Positions 45,764 to 57,397 of a DNA stretch of 64,000 bases are shown one piece after another. The translations under genes were made by a program, and so were the position numbers. The stretch covers positions 248,001 to 312,000 of the forward strand of contig JAACJK010000164.1 of assembly GCA_013368325.1 (NCBI GenBank). Reading direction: 5' to 3'. Under the pieces are notes generated by a model, which had not been told where the DNA came from, did no database searches, and saw nothing but the letters and a program-made list of their open reading frames with translations. The stretch comes from Ephemerocybe angulata (Eukaryota > Basidiomycota > Agaricomycetes > Agaricales > Psathyrellaceae). Every line of letters begins with the position of its first letter. The stretch's first letter is position 1.

Positions 45764-48132
45764 ATGTCAAATAACGTGGAGATAGCGACACGCCTCTTCA
45801 CCTCGCTCGTGGCCACGTTTGGTGCGTATGGGGTGTACAGAGCAATTTCATTCCTTTGGGCGAACTACACGTCGCCGGTGCGCATCCTTCCTGGGCCATC
45901 GAGCCCGGGCTGGCTGTGGGGGAACATAAAGCAGATTCATGATGCGGTGCGTCGTCACACTGTCTACCTCATTGTCATTGACTCACCTGGCCTCACAGGA
46001 AAACTCAGTTCTGCATGAGAAGTGGGCGCGAGAATATGGGTCGACGTTATCCTATCGAGCGATGTTTGGGGTGAGTTTCGAGCACATTGACAGCGGTGGC
46101 GTTTCGAACTACCCTGTTGAATGTTCTGATAAGCGCCCATTAGATCCCTCGCTTGTATACAACAGACCTCAAGGCCATCCAGCATATCCTCATGAACAGC
46201 TACACCTACCAGAAGCCGGCAGCTTCCCGATATGCCCTCTCACGTATCTTAGGAAATGGTATGTCCTCCCACCGCTAGAGTTACTACCAACAGCACTGAC
46301 CTTCTCCCAAAGGCGTTTTGGTCGTGGAGGAGGATGCACACAAAAATCAGGTGGGTAGTACCAGTGCTGTTTCGCCCCCGCATTCGCCCCTGACGGACAG
46401 GATTCCTTCTAGCGCCGCATCATGGTAAGCGCCCGCACGACTGTTCTTGAAGCTGTGTGTACGAATAACCGTGTTTATAGAACCCCGCCTTTGGAGCGGC
46501 ACAGATCCGGGAGCTTACCGATATCTTCGTCGAGAAAGCAATAGAGGTGTGTACATGACATCTCGAGCTATCCAGCGCAAGGCGTGACATTAATGGGCCC
46601 TCTCTCATACAGCTACGCGATGTTTGGAAGCAAGACCTGCAGAAGGATGGGGACAAGACTGTCGTCAATGTGTTATCAGGATTGAGTCGGATGACTTTGG
46701 ACGTCATTGGAATGGCCGGTACGACCGTTTCTTCAACGATGGGCCTTCGACATGTAACCGACATCCCGCTAACCTTAACCAGGTTTCAACTACAAATTTA
46801 ACGCCCTTGCCAAAGGTGAGGATGCGAGCGAGCTCAACAAAGCATTCGCCAAGGTCTTCGAAAGCAATAGTACGCAGTTCTCCATGATTCCCATGATCCG
46901 AGCCATGGTCCCTGCGCTTCGTTGGCTGGTGAGTTTCCAACTCTCTTTGCGACAGCAGTGCCGAGAACTTTTATGACTGACCGAATTGGTAGCCGGCCGA
47001 GCGAGATGCTGAATCGAATAAAGCCAGAGCGACCATGGATAGGATTGCTAAGGAATTGCTGGAAACGAGTCAAGAGGAATTGAGGAAGACCGGGAAGGTC
47101 GACAAAGCCTCGTTGAAGAGCCGGGACCTGCTCACCCTCCTGCTGCGCGCCAACACCGCGACGGACATTCCTGAACACCAGCGTATGAGTGACGCAGACG
47201 TTCTCGCCCGTGCGTTTATACCCCTGCTCATGATCATAAGCGCTCCCTCTGACTTTCGCCTTTATTGATGCAGAAGTACCGACGTTCCTGGTTGCTGGAC
47301 ACGAAACGACCAGCACCTCAACGACCTGGGCGCTTTATGCTCTGAGCAAATCACTGGATGTCCAGGCTAAGCTTCGGGATGAGTTGTTGAATGTTTCGAG
47401 CGACAATCCGACGATGGACGAGTTGAACGCCCTGCCGTACTTGGACGCTGTCGTGCGCGAGACCCTGCGCCTGCACGCCCCGGTGGGATCAACGATGAGG
47501 GTTGCGGTGAAGGACGATGTCATACCGTTGAGCCAGCCGGTTATTGATAGATACGGGAAAGCACACGACTCTATCCAGTGAGTTATACTTGGTTGGTGTG
47601 GCTGGGATGATTGGCTAGTTGCTGAATACGCCCATGTAGCGTTCGAAAGGGAGATACTTTACTCGTTCCCATCCTCTCTATTAACAGGGACCCGAAAATA
47701 TGGGGAGAAGATTCTGACCAGTTTATGTGAGTCTGGTCTAGCATTCGCACCATTCGTCACACTTAATCCATATCTGCAGACCCGAGCGGTGGACATCTGT
47801 CCCTGAAGGCGCGAGCGGAATCCCCGGTATCTGGGGCAACATGCTCACCTTCCTTGGGGGCCCTCGCGCGTGCATCGGGTATCGCTTCTCCCTCGTCGAG
47901 TATGTGTTCCTTCCGTTGTTCTGAGAATCGACTTGGAGCTTACAACGGATTGCTTTTGTTTAGGATGAAGGCTCTGCTCTTCACTTTGATTCGGGCGTTC
48001 GAGTTTGAGTTTGCGGTGCCGGTTGAGGATATTGGGAAGAAGGCGACGATTGTGCAGAGGCCTTTTTTGAAGTCTGACCCCAAGGCGGGGAATCAGTTGC
48101 CGTTGAAGATCAGGCCTGTTAACGTTTTGTAG
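45764..48132 (+). CDS. Cytochrome P450 monooxygenase
   Basis: Heme-thiolate monooxygenase anchored in the ER, substrate unknown. N-terminal anchor around [19 protein letters not shown], then the proline-rich hinge [14 protein letters not shown]. About a dozen exons. Conserved sites: C-helix region [17 protein letters not shown]-helix [16 protein letters not shown]-helix [12 protein letters not shown] (ExxR), PERW, and the heme loop [19 protein letters not shown] with its Cys ligand. The C-terminus ends [11 protein letters not shown] at TAG 48130-48132. GMAG/FNYKF is restored over an intron with donor GTACGA. The heme loop and I-helix style fit the large basidiomycete P450 clans that act on lignin-derived or xenobiotic compounds (inference). 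No other cluster enzymes adjoin. Confidence 0.9.
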
Positions 48133-49030
48133 ATCCCCCAGTTGCTACTTGTATGGTTAGTTTAGTTATACCCTAATGTGTAGTTTCTAACATTCCTCTT
48201 CTCAAATCGAGGTCCTTTGGTAGCTATACTGCGCATGCTGAGTGTTGGCGGAACAGCAATTGCTTTGACCTTGAACTTTAGGCGCGCTGATCGCCGAAAT
48301 TTGAGCGCCCGCCCGTCGTTCCCCGCCGCGTCGCACTCGCGTTGATTCGGACTCTCTCCTCAACCGTGATATTGCGTTTGAGCAACTCCCCGCCGACGCT
48401 CACCAACGAAGTCAAGCCCGTTCATGCTTTTGCTCATACAGCACTACATTTGCCATGTGAGAAGACCGGCGCCTGTCACAATCGGTCAGGGGACATGCGC
48501 TCCCACATGGTTCTGTACGCGCTTGAGAAGATCGTCGACCCCGACATCGGAATTCCTTCTACCCTGGCGGTCCCCGCAGCCTCAGCGACCTTGGCAAAGC
48601 GAGACTAGAAAGCTACGGGGCCTCTCCAACGCGACATTTGACAGCCAGCTCAGAGGCAACAGCGGACACGGCGGGAACATCTCGCCGTACTCGCAGCAGA
48701 ACCGAAGACCGCCTGCGTCGAAGACTCGAAGGACCCTCCTTGCACAGTCCCTTTCGCGGGGAAACTCAGCGAGACATCTGATTATGTCGGGGCTAGCTTG
48801 ATACAACGGAGAAGGGGAGCTTCTTTCAGCTCAAGCTTCCCCACACCCCTCTCGGAAGCTGCGTCATGCGATGATGGAAGGTTAACAGACGTGGTTGCTT
48901 CTCCTCTGGCGCCCGGCTTGGAAGGGAAGATCATTTCCCGAGTGTCGAGATATAAGAGTCGAGTAGGGTGATTGTGACGCTAACGTCGTGAAGCCCGCTT
49001 CTCCTTGTTCCCGAGCATTTTGTTATAGCC
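48133..49030. other. Intergenic between P450 and GH3 beta-glucosidase
   Basis: 3' flank of the P450 and promoter of the GH3 gene. The open frame at 48342-48608 (and an overlapping one to 48801) has no domain I recognise. A decayed gene is possible. Confidence 0.35.
48951..48956 (+). promoter_or_regulatory. TATA box of the GH3 gene
   Basis: TATAAG 80 bp before the ATG at 49031. Confidence 0.45.
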
Positions 49031-52000
49031 ATGCATTTGCACTGGTCTTTCGTTTGGGCTTCCCTGCTCGCTGCCTCTGCTCTGGAGGCCCAAGCTCGTA
49101 CGTGACTTGTGCACCGACCTTTCGCGTCGTCGCGGCTAATGTCCACCACAGGAACATGGGATGAAGCTTATGCGCTGGCTACCAGCACCGTCAGCCAGAT
49201 GACTCTCGACGAGAAGCTTGGAATCGCCATCGGAACCGGACAACTCAACTCGAATCGTACGTCTTAGCCTTCTGTTCCTACCACCTCCCACACAGACTGA
49301 CATCCAAACAGGCAGATGCGTTGGCGACACCACTGCAGTCGCAAGGCTCGGTATACCCTCGATCTGTTTCCAGGACGGACCTGCCGGTTTGAGGCTCGTG
49401 AAGAACGTGACCGGATTCCCTGCTGGCCTCAACGTCGCTGCGACCTTCAGTAGACGTCTCATGCGAGCGAGGGGAAAGGCCTTTGGAGAAGAATGGCGGG
49501 GAAAGGGTGCTCAGTGAGTTGTACTTCTCCTTCAACGACACATCTCCTCTAATTTCCTGACAGCGTGTTCCTGGGGCCTTCTCTGGATATTGTGCGTACA
49601 TGTATTACTGGTCAACGTGGAATTTATATTGACCGACCTTCTTCGAATACAGATGCGTAACCCTAAAGCTGGTAGAGCTTGGGAGGCGTTCGGTCCTGAT
49701 CCTTACCTCACCGGAGAAGCTGGGTATGAGACGGTGATAGGCGTACAGAGTGTCGGTGTTCAAGCGTGCGCGAAGCATTTGATTGCCAACAATCAAGAGC
49801 ACTGGAGATATGGATACACTTCCAATGTCGACGACCGCACTCTACAAGAACTCTACTACTACCCATTCATTCGCACGATTGAGGTAACGATGAAATTCTA
49901 TCTTTCCTTTGAAGCAATGCTGAGTGGTTAACAGGCTGGGGTTACTTCCGTGATGTGTGCCTACAACAGGTTCAACGGGACGTCCTCTTGCCACAACGCG
50001 AATCTCATCGGACCCAACGGCTTACTCCAAAAGTCAGGGTTCAAGGGTAAGTTCCTTGCCTCCTGCTCCTCTACCTTTGGTTAAGCGCATCCGTCTCGAT
50101 AGGCTATGTCGTCAGTGACTGGGGTGCAACCCATGATTCGGCGGCGGAGAATGCCAACAATGGCTTGGACATGGAACAGCCAGGGGATTACATCGTGATT
50201 GGTGAGCGAATTATCCTACTTCTCTTCTCTTCAACATAATCTTAACAGCATATAGGTGGCGGCGTTTACGGTTTCAATAATCTCAAAAATGCCGTTAACA
50301 ACGGATCTGTACCGCAAGCGGTGAGAGCTTGACTATTATCCAATTCCCGCAGGACTTTAGCTTACTTTGTGTGGCAGAGAATCAATGAAATGATTACTCG
50401 TATTCTTGCACCGTGGTACCAACTGGGCCAAGATAAAGTAAGCAATTGTGCTGCGACGCTGGAACCCAACTAACCATTATACTCTGCGCATAGGACTACC
50501 CTCCCACAAACTTCGACGCCCAGAAACGGGACGGTTCTGGATCGAAGAACCTCCGAGTTAATGTACGCACCAACGAGCACACCGCTCTCGCTAGAGAAAT
50601 CGCCTCCGCCTCCGCCGTTCTACTCAAGAACTCTCGGAGCACGACCACGGGCACCCCATCTGGGATCACGACTCGCGGTCTTCCTGTTGCAAAGAACAGG
50701 ATCAAGACGATTGCGGTAGTCGGCCAGGACGCGAAGTTGCCCAACCTTAACTGCAACGAACTCAACGAGTGTAACGATGGAACTATGAGCGTTGGGTACG
50801 TTGCTGTAATTCCTGCCTTGCTATTTGAAAGCTAACTCTTATCCTCCCCCTCCTAGCTGGGGCTCTGGGTCCAACTCGCTCGAGTTCCTCATCCCGCCTA
50901 TTGATGCAATCACCTCGTTCACTGGATCGTCTGCCACCATCACCTCTTCCTTGTCGAATGACCTCGACGAGGGAGCGAAGGCAGCGAAAGGAAAAGATGT
51001 CGCTTACGTTTTCGTCAATGCGTAAGTCGCGCAGCACACGATATATGTCTAAATTGACGTGCATGTCTCGACCCCCCAGAATGAGCGGTGAACTTGGATC
51101 TTACACATTTGTGGTTGGGAACCAAGGTGACCGAAACGACCTCGACCTCTGGTGGAAAGGAGGCAGCCTGGTACGTTATCTCGTCTGCTTGGAGAGTTAT
51201 CTGTGGCTCAAATGCGATTAGGTCGAGCGAGTGGCAGCCGTGTGCAATAATACCATTGTCATCGTGCACTCAGTTGGACCCGTAAACATGTCTTGGAGCG
51301 CCCACCCCAACATCACGGGTATCATCTACGCAGGGGCGCCTGGAGAGCAAACGGGTCCCTCCATCGTCGATGTGATCTATGGGAACTACAATCCGGCTGG
51401 GAAGCTTCCGTTCAGTATTGCCGACGTGCGTATATATCCTCATGCAAGCACCATCCGCTCATTGAATATCCGAACATTCTGTATATCATAGAGTGAAGAC
51501 GCCTATGGCACCGCGATTGTGTATAACAGTTTGGGGTTCCCCGAGGTACGTACTGCTCCACTCGCTTGACCTCATTGCTCAGAAAAACGCCTTGCAGATC
51601 AACTACACCGAGAAACTCCTTTTGGATTACCGCTACATGGACAGCAAGAACATCAAACCCCGCTTCGAGTTCGGCTTTGGATTATCCTACACTACCTTCG
51701 CCTACTCCGGTCTCTCAGTCCAAAAATCTGGCAGCTCGTATACCGTGTCCTTTACTGTGGCGAACACCGGAGCCTTCGCGGGCGCGGAGAAGCCCCAGCT
51801 ATACCTTGCGTATCCCGCTACAGCAGGGGAGCCCAAGAAGGTACTGAGAGGGTTTGAGGAGATCATCCTCCAACCAGGCGCGTCGTCAACCGTGACTCTC
51901 ACACTTAACGAAAGGGATATGAGGTGGGTGTTTTCGAATCACGTACTGTGTCCTTCAGTTGTGCTGAACATGGTCCTTTTCAGCGTTTGGGATGTTCCCA

Positions 52001-52092
52001 GCCAAAAGTATGTGCGTTCCTCTGGGACGTTCAACGTGCTAGTGGGCGCTTCGTCGTTGGATATCCGTCTCCAGAGCTCGATCACGGTTTGA
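49031..52092 (+). CDS. Secreted GH3 beta-glucosidase
   Basis: Hydrolyses cellobiose and other beta-glucosides to glucose outside the cell, the last step of cellulose breakdown. Signal peptide [22 protein letters not shown] at 49031, first intron right after it. GH3 N-terminal domain: [65 protein letters not shown], and the nucleophile Asp in [12 protein letters not shown]-terminal alpha/beta domain: [29 protein letters not shown], the acid/base Glu in [19 protein letters not shown], and [12 protein letters not shown]. It ends with a fibronectin III-like domain ([34 protein letters not shown]) and [11 protein letters not shown]. About 14 exons, stop TGA 52090-52092. Both catalytic residues are present. 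Confidence 0.93.
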
Positions 52093-52419
52093 TTTGACAG
52101 CAGTGAGTGAGCATCTTTACCGCCTTGTTTAATGGTAATGAACTCTCCTTCAGATATTTATTAGTCCTTATTGTCGCTTTTGCGATGTATATACCCAACC
52201 TCGATTAAGCACAAAATCTCTACTGCCATGCAAGTATTCTCTTGAACTGACGAGAAGAATGACCTGGTCTTTCTGGCTTACATCAAAGGGCATGCCACGA
52301 GGCGGAGACCATTGTCCTGGCCCACCTCGGCGTTCAAAGCCCAATGACAATGGCGGCACCACAGGACAGAGTATAAAGTGGCAGCAGGTCCCAATCAATT
52401 CTCTCATTACTACCCTCCC
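52093..52419. promoter_or_regulatory. Promoter of unknown gene A (TATA at 52372)
   Basis: 327 bp between the GH3 stop and the next ATG. TATAAA at 52372-52377 lies 43 bp before the start codon. Nothing else recognised. Confidence 0.45.
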
Positions 52420-53248
52420 ATGTTTTCCTCACAAACCTTTTCAAGTGCTCCTGCGGTCTGGGATCAAAGGCAGCTCTTCCTACGTAAACTGTACAATGTG
52501 ACTGTCGCGGCCACGCCTAATCGTCGCACAGAGGAGGAGTTTATGCTGAACTACTCACACATAGCCGCAAAGGCAGTTATGTCACAGTGTGGTAAGAAGA
52601 GCAACGTCTTCACTGGACCATATATCACGGAGGACGACATCGTAACGCATGCGGTACGTTTCTCGTCTGGTTGCCTCTCCGAGTTAGGCTTTACACAGTT
52701 ACGAAATACAGGAGGGCCTCAATACCCTGGTTCTGAAACGCCGATCCCTTGTCGGCCCTAGTCACTTCCAGAAAGGGCAGGACGGCTTCGCTTTTGTCGA
52801 CCCCGACAACTCCTCCTACCTGTGGAAAACCCTGGATCTCTACCAGATTGCGTCCCTAGGCTACTGGGACGACCCCCTGCTCAATCAACAATGGACGTTC
52901 AAGCAGCACGCATTCCTGATATTCGTCGAAGCGAACGAGAAGAAGACCACGCCGAGGTGGCACCAGTACATGGGCGTATTCTACATTCGCATCTTCGATG
53001 AGTTCACGCTCGATAACTTTGCTGACCAGAAGCATGCGATCAACGACCACGTATGTCTTTCATTTGTGATCCTTTTTACCATTCTTTGTCTTAGTTGATG
53101 ATGCGGGTAGGTTACTTTGGAGGTTCAGCGGTCCATGGAGGAAGATCCCGAGGTGGCGGAGCGGTCGAGTTTGGTAATTTTCCAGATGGTGGCAGAGGAT
53201 TTGCACGGGCCTAGGAACCCGTTTAGTACCCCAGCGGAAGAATCCTGA
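52420..53248 (+). CDS. Unrecognised protein, paralogue A of a tandem pair
   Basis: Not a family I can name. Three exons: MFSSQTFSSAPAVWDQRQLF... to ITEDDIVTHA, then from about 52712 EGLNTLVLKRR... to HAINDH (intron GTATGT), and a last exon VTLEVQRSMEEDPEV ending at TGA 53246-53248; roughly 220 residues. No signal peptide or membrane helix. The second half resembles the next gene: FKQHAFLIFVE, HQYMGVFYIRIF and SLVIFQMVAED here match FTEHATLVFAE, YEFLGSFYVRKL and SLVLLQYIDE there. The first intron sits at the same phase-0 place after a TEDDIVTHA/SEVDIETNA motif. Soluble, probably cytosolic or nuclear (inference). Confidence 0.6.
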
Positions 53249-53788
53249 GTAAGCATCGAGAGTCCCTTCCGGGTGACTTGGGTGGAAAGGCTATCCTTTC
53301 TCCTCTTCGGCGTCTGCCTTTGTCCGCATATCGCATCAAACTAAGCCAAATGAAAGGTCACAGCAGTGGAGAAGCCACCTCAGTGGCTAAACCATTCCAA
53401 TTTGGGTGCAGAAGCTGCCGGCTTTAATATACAACGGATCGACGCGTAGCTCCTCGGTATATTTCTTGATTGCTAAATTATGCACCATCATCGCCCCGGA
53501 TTATCTCAATGCCACTGCGCCTGAGTCAAAGGATCTCGTTAGCAACGGTGGCCACTCGACGTCTACCCCAATGCACACCTCTGTCATCTGATCACCTTTG
53601 TCAATGACGAAAGGGCGTAGCCTAGCCTCCCATTGTCATGTCCTTGTTCTGCTCCCAAGCCACCTTTGCGTCCAAGTTGAATATAAAGGCAACCTTGGCT
53701 TTGCACCACCACTCGCGGCCAGCCCTCCTTCAGCACAAGTTATACCTTTGCCACTCCCGACAACGAACGATTCTACTCAACTTACACC
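53249..53788. promoter_or_regulatory. Promoter of unknown gene B (TATA at 53682)
   Basis: 540 bp between the paralogues. TATAAA at 53682-53687 lies 102 bp before the next ATG. The short ORF at 53406-53591 has no domain. Confidence 0.45.
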
Positions 53789-54916
53789 ATGGAATCAACC
53801 TACCCTCCAGCACCTTTCCGATCCCGAGGAACTACCTTGCTCAACCTGCAAGCCTTCCTCTTGGAAGCCCCTCTTCGCAAGTCTTGGAGCCCAGACGTCC
53901 CCGTCGATATCGAAAGCTTGTTCGACGATCAAGACCACGACAACCACACTCCCCTGGCGCGGCCTTCAACTCTACCTATCATCACTGGGCATCGCGAGGG
54001 ACGTGACCCAGCTTGGGACTCAAAGGAATACCGCGTCTACAACTCCCCCACCTCATCTGACACCCCCAGCTTTGAATCCCTTTCATCCAGTCTTGGGGAT
54101 CGCATGAAGAACGACTCGGATGCCGAGATAAGTTCTCTGTGCAGCTCAGATGACTGGGAGCTCTCGTCAAGTTGCCCCACCCCCGACGCGTACAGCGTGA
54201 CGCACTCCCAGAGCACGTCGGAGACCATGTCGCAACTCGGCGAGTTCTCGTTCAGGATTCGAAAACTCCCACGGGTCGAGGCCACTGCCATGCCACAGGC
54301 GCTTAATCACAAGGAACAAGCGCCGCGTCAGTACTTCTCGGAAGTTGACATCGAGACCAATGCAGTACGTTTTCTACCTGGGGTTTGAATTGAATGCCGA
54401 GTCTCATTATTTCTGCAGTCCATTTTCATGCATAGGTACCTTGTGATTCGGGACGACTTCGCGACGGGACCGCGCCGCCTGCACCGGGGGGAAGACGGGT
54501 ACCTGCACCTCAAGCCCTTCGCAGCTATCCAAGCATCCCACCAGCGCACGCACGGATTCGTTCCTCCGAATCTTTTCCCCAGCTATCGGAAGTTTGAACG
54601 GTTCTCTGTCCGGGAAGACTGGGATAGTCCCACCTTGCGCATCCGAGCGTGCTTTACGGAGCATGCTACGCTTGTGTTCGCTGAACGAGCGGGAATGTAT
54701 ACGAAGAGTGGAGACCCGCTCTATGAGTTCCTCGGAAGCTTTTATGTTCGGAAGCTTGGTGGACCTTTGAAGGAAGGCAACAAGCTGGCGCAGCACAACG
54801 ATCTTGGTGTCACGATCCTTCGAGGTCTGGCTGAGAAGGGGGCGACGGTCGCGGCACCGCCTGTGTCAGCGTCGCTTGTGTTACTCCAGTACATCGACGA
54901 AAGGAAAGTCGTTTAG
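53789..54916 (+). CDS. Unrecognised protein, paralogue B of a tandem pair
   Basis: Two exons joined by an intron GTACGTTT...TTTCTGCAG directly after SEVDIETNA; about 358 residues, stop TAG 54914-54916. The N-terminal ~190 residues are hydrophilic and Ser/Pro/Asp-rich (SPTSSDTPSFESLSSSLG, ISSLCSSDDWELSSSCPTP), with no counterpart in gene A. The conserved C-terminal part reads FMHRYLVIRDDF, LHRGEDGYLHLKPF, CFTEHATLVFAERAG, PLYEFLGSFYVRKLGGPLK and SLVLLQYIDE. No signal peptide, helix or known motif. The shared intron position and domain with gene A show a tandem duplication followed by gain or loss of the Ser-rich region. Function unknown. Confidence 0.7.
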
Positions 54917-55223
54917 CAGGCTGTGTTCATTCTGGCTCTCCTAGTATGCATTATGCCTATGATTTAAGTTCAAGAGATTATGATTTGTCAATGAACGATG
55001 TATTCTTGACTGATAGTGTCCAAGTTCGGTGATATATATGAAAGTACATGTCAAGGTCCGTGAGGCTAAGTGGTGGAGTGTGATACACTACAGAGAACCA
55101 ACATTGTTCTTTGTCCCAATCATTGTCACGAGAGTAAATATCTGTCTGTCCGGTCAAAACGTGTTCGAAGGATGAAGCGGAAAATGTTCAATTAAAGTCC
55201 AGGGAAGAAATTCGGATGTAGCT

Positions 55224-55766
55224 TTACAGTCCACAAACCGACGAAGCAACCTGCCTCGCGACCACATTCACCCTCCCCAGCTCTACTCCCCGACCACCCG
55301 TCAACCTATTCAACCCCCCGAGTGCAATGTTGAAGGAGTTCACCGCAACGTCGATCGCCAATATGTTCACCCTCGTCGTAGTGGTCGTATTTCCTGCCCC
55401 GGTAGTTGTATATGCAAGTTCATAGCACGAGCCACAGTTAGGCGAGTTCCAGCCCGCGATGGAGAAGGCACCGCCTATAAGCGGGTAATTGGGCAGGGAC
55501 CCGAAGGTGGTATAGTTCTTGCTGAGGAGGCCGTAGGACCCGTCTGAGCAGGCGACGGATGATAGGGACCCTGCTTTATTGTCGTACAGGGTGTCGTAGC
55601 TCACGGTGGTGGAGATGAGAGGAGTCGTAGGCGTTGCTGTGGCGGTGGAAGATGAAGTGGATGTCGCACTCGTGCTTGTGGTAGGGGTTGGGCTGGGAGT
55701 GGAACCTTGAGCGGAAGCGAATGCCCAGAGAGAGCTGAGGATGGTAAGAGATGAGAAGAATCTCAT
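55224..55766 (-). CDS. Cerato-platanin with Ser/Thr-rich N-terminal linker (copy 1)
   Basis: Small secreted cell-wall-associated protein of the cerato-platanin family; members bind chitin or wall glycans and some are plant defence elicitors. Signal peptide MRFFSSLTILSSLWAFASAQ, then about 30 residues of Ser/Thr/Pro/Ala (likely O-glycosylated), which the two neighbours lack. The domain reads VSYDTLYDNKAGSLSSVACSDG, LPNYPLIGGAFSIAGWNSPNCGSCYELAY and a C-terminus ending SSVCGL. The four conserved Cys are present (ACSDG, NCGSCYEL, VCGL). There is a short insertion of Thr residues in the NTTTTTRV loop. Single exon of 180 codons. A TATATATAAA at 55841-55850 precedes the start by 75 bp. Confidence 0.93.
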   Translation of the reverse strand: MRFFSSLTILSSLWAFASAQGSTPSPTPTTSTSATSTSSSTATATPTTPLISTTVSYDTLYDNKAGSLSSVACSDGSYGLLSKNYTTFGSLPNYPLIGGAFSIAGWNSPNCGSCYELAYTTTGAGNTTTTTRVNILAIDVAVNSFNIALGGLNRLTGGRGVELGRVNVVARQVASSVCGL

Positions 55767-55840
55767 GATGTTAAACTAAGAGACGGGATAGGAGGGAGGA
55801 AGGTATTGTAATGGGGGTCAAGGTTCGTAGTGACCCCAGC

Positions 55841-55850
55841 TTTATATATA
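55841..55850 (-). promoter_or_regulatory. TATA box of cerato-platanin copy 1
   Basis: TATATATAAA on the minus strand, 75 bp before the start at 55766. Confidence 0.6.
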
Positions 55851-56169
55851 GTAGAGCGATCTTCCCAAACAGAATGCAATGTTAGGGTCTTTTTGGAGCT
55901 GGAGCGACTCGTCTTCTACTGGATAAATTTGGGGTCTTCTGAGAAGGGCTGGATGGAAGCTCCTTCTTTTGTCAAATGCCAGGCTTGCGGTATTTCAGGC
56001 AGCATGATTCGATACAGAGTCAGAGTCCGGTCATGAGTACAGGTAGTCCATATGTAAGGGTCCAAATGATCCAATAATAGTCCTTCGCGAGTCCGAGAAT
56101 ACACAGTCAAGTCGTTCCATCACCTGAGCCGAGATGAGAATAGACCAAAGAAAAGAGAGCACTCTCGAC

Positions 56170-56598
56170 TCACAGGCCACAAGCCGAATTGGCCGCTTGC
56201 TTGTAGTTAACGTTAACTCGTCCAAGCTGCGTCGCCTGGTTGTTCGTCAATTCGTCCATCGCCCTCTTCGCAATGTTGAACCCTTTCGGGCCGACGTCCA
56301 CTGCGATAATGTTGATCGTCTTGCGTGTCCCAGCAGAGTTGGTGTATGCCAGCTCCCAGCAGGTTCCGCACGCGGGGGAATTCCATCCGGTGACGGCAGG
56401 AGCCCCTCCGATGCGGGGGAAGCGTGGCAGAGAACCGAAGGTGGAAAAGCCGCGAGTTAGGAGGCCGTTGGAGCCGTCGGAGCAGGCTACCGTGGATAGT
56501 GACTGTCCGGAATTGTCGTAGACCGGGTCATAGCTGAGCGAGGCGGTCTGCCCCAAGGCGAGAGTAGCGAAAGTGGCAAGGACAAGAGAGGTTTTCAT
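56170..56598 (-). CDS. Cerato-platanin (copy 2)
   Basis: Compact member of the family: signal peptide MKTSLVLATFATLALGQ, then directly the domain TASLSYDPVYDNSGQSL, ACSDGSNGLLTRGFSTFGSL, PAVTGWNSPACGTCWELAY, VDVGPKGFNIAKRAMDEL and the end ANSACGL. Four Cys in the canonical pattern, 142 codons, one exon. It has no Ser/Thr linker. The promoter shares the block ATAAAAGGCGC with copy 3, so the two derive from one duplication that included upstream DNA. Expected product: secreted, about 12 kDa, wall-associated. Confidence 0.95.
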   Translation of the reverse strand: MKTSLVLATFATLALGQTASLSYDPVYDNSGQSLSTVACSDGSNGLLTRGFSTFGSLPRFPRIGGAPAVTGWNSPACGTCWELAYTNSAGTRKTINIIAVDVGPKGFNIAKRAMDELTNNQATQLGRVNVNYKQAANSACGL

Positions 56599-57397
56599 CG
56601 TTCGCTGTCCTGGAGTAGAGTACTGAGGTCAAAAGACACCAGGCAGAGCGCCTTTTATGTTGGTCTTGCGTCCGTTGTCGGACGCCGAGCCCAGTCACCT
56701 GGGTCGTCGTCTGACCATGGCCGAAGCACCATCGAAGCCCGACGCGTCTGGTGTTCTCCAGCAGCCGTCTCGGCGCGGCGCAATGGAGAGCTTCTTCTGA
56801 CACGAATCTATGCCAGAATAGAGAGTACAGGCGAAGGCCTAAGAGCTAGGGATAGCTGTTCTTCCAATTCATCCGGGGGGCCTTCTCTTGAGAAGCGCGG
56901 CCTCTTGAGAGCGTCGTGGACATGGCGAAGAACGTTGGAAGACAATGGAAGAACGAAGAGGAAAATATCCGACTTTGAATATCGAGGGCCGGGGCTGTGC
57001 TAATCGGGCTTGATTTCAAACACAAGCAAAGAATCCTGCCCCTATCGGGGACGGGCGCTTAACGAAGCTCAAGTCATACCCTTGAATCGACGATTTGGAG
57101 TACTATCGTCGCCGGGGAGCTCTCCGTTCCTCTCCTCCCGTAGGTTCTTAGGGTTTGGCTTTCCTTTTGCAGTGGTAGGTCTCACGAGCCCATCGTTTGG
57201 GCCAGGCTTTAACTTTTTAACCTATACAGGACTACTACAGTTGGTAAGATGGCAATGCTATTATCCGCAGTGTTCTTCGTTGAATACATATCAACGATGG
57301 GGTGGGCTTGATTGCTACATGAAGATCTCAACGCTTTTAACCAAAATCAGAACTTGAACAAGATAGATGAGAAATGCATGTTTCGACTCACAATTCT
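56599..57397. other. Promoter region of cerato-platanin copy 2
   Basis: Contains a TATA-like ACATAAAAGG (56651-56660, minus) 53 bp before the copy 2 start, then about 700 bp without a recognised gene. Confidence 0.45.

Noticed and set aside
48342..48801. Open frames upstream of the GH3 gene as a new gene
   Set aside because: Two overlapping frames without domain, start context or splice sites. Could be a decayed gene but not supportable.
53249..53788. Spacer between the paralogous pair as a mobile element
   Set aside because: No inverted ends or target duplications seen.
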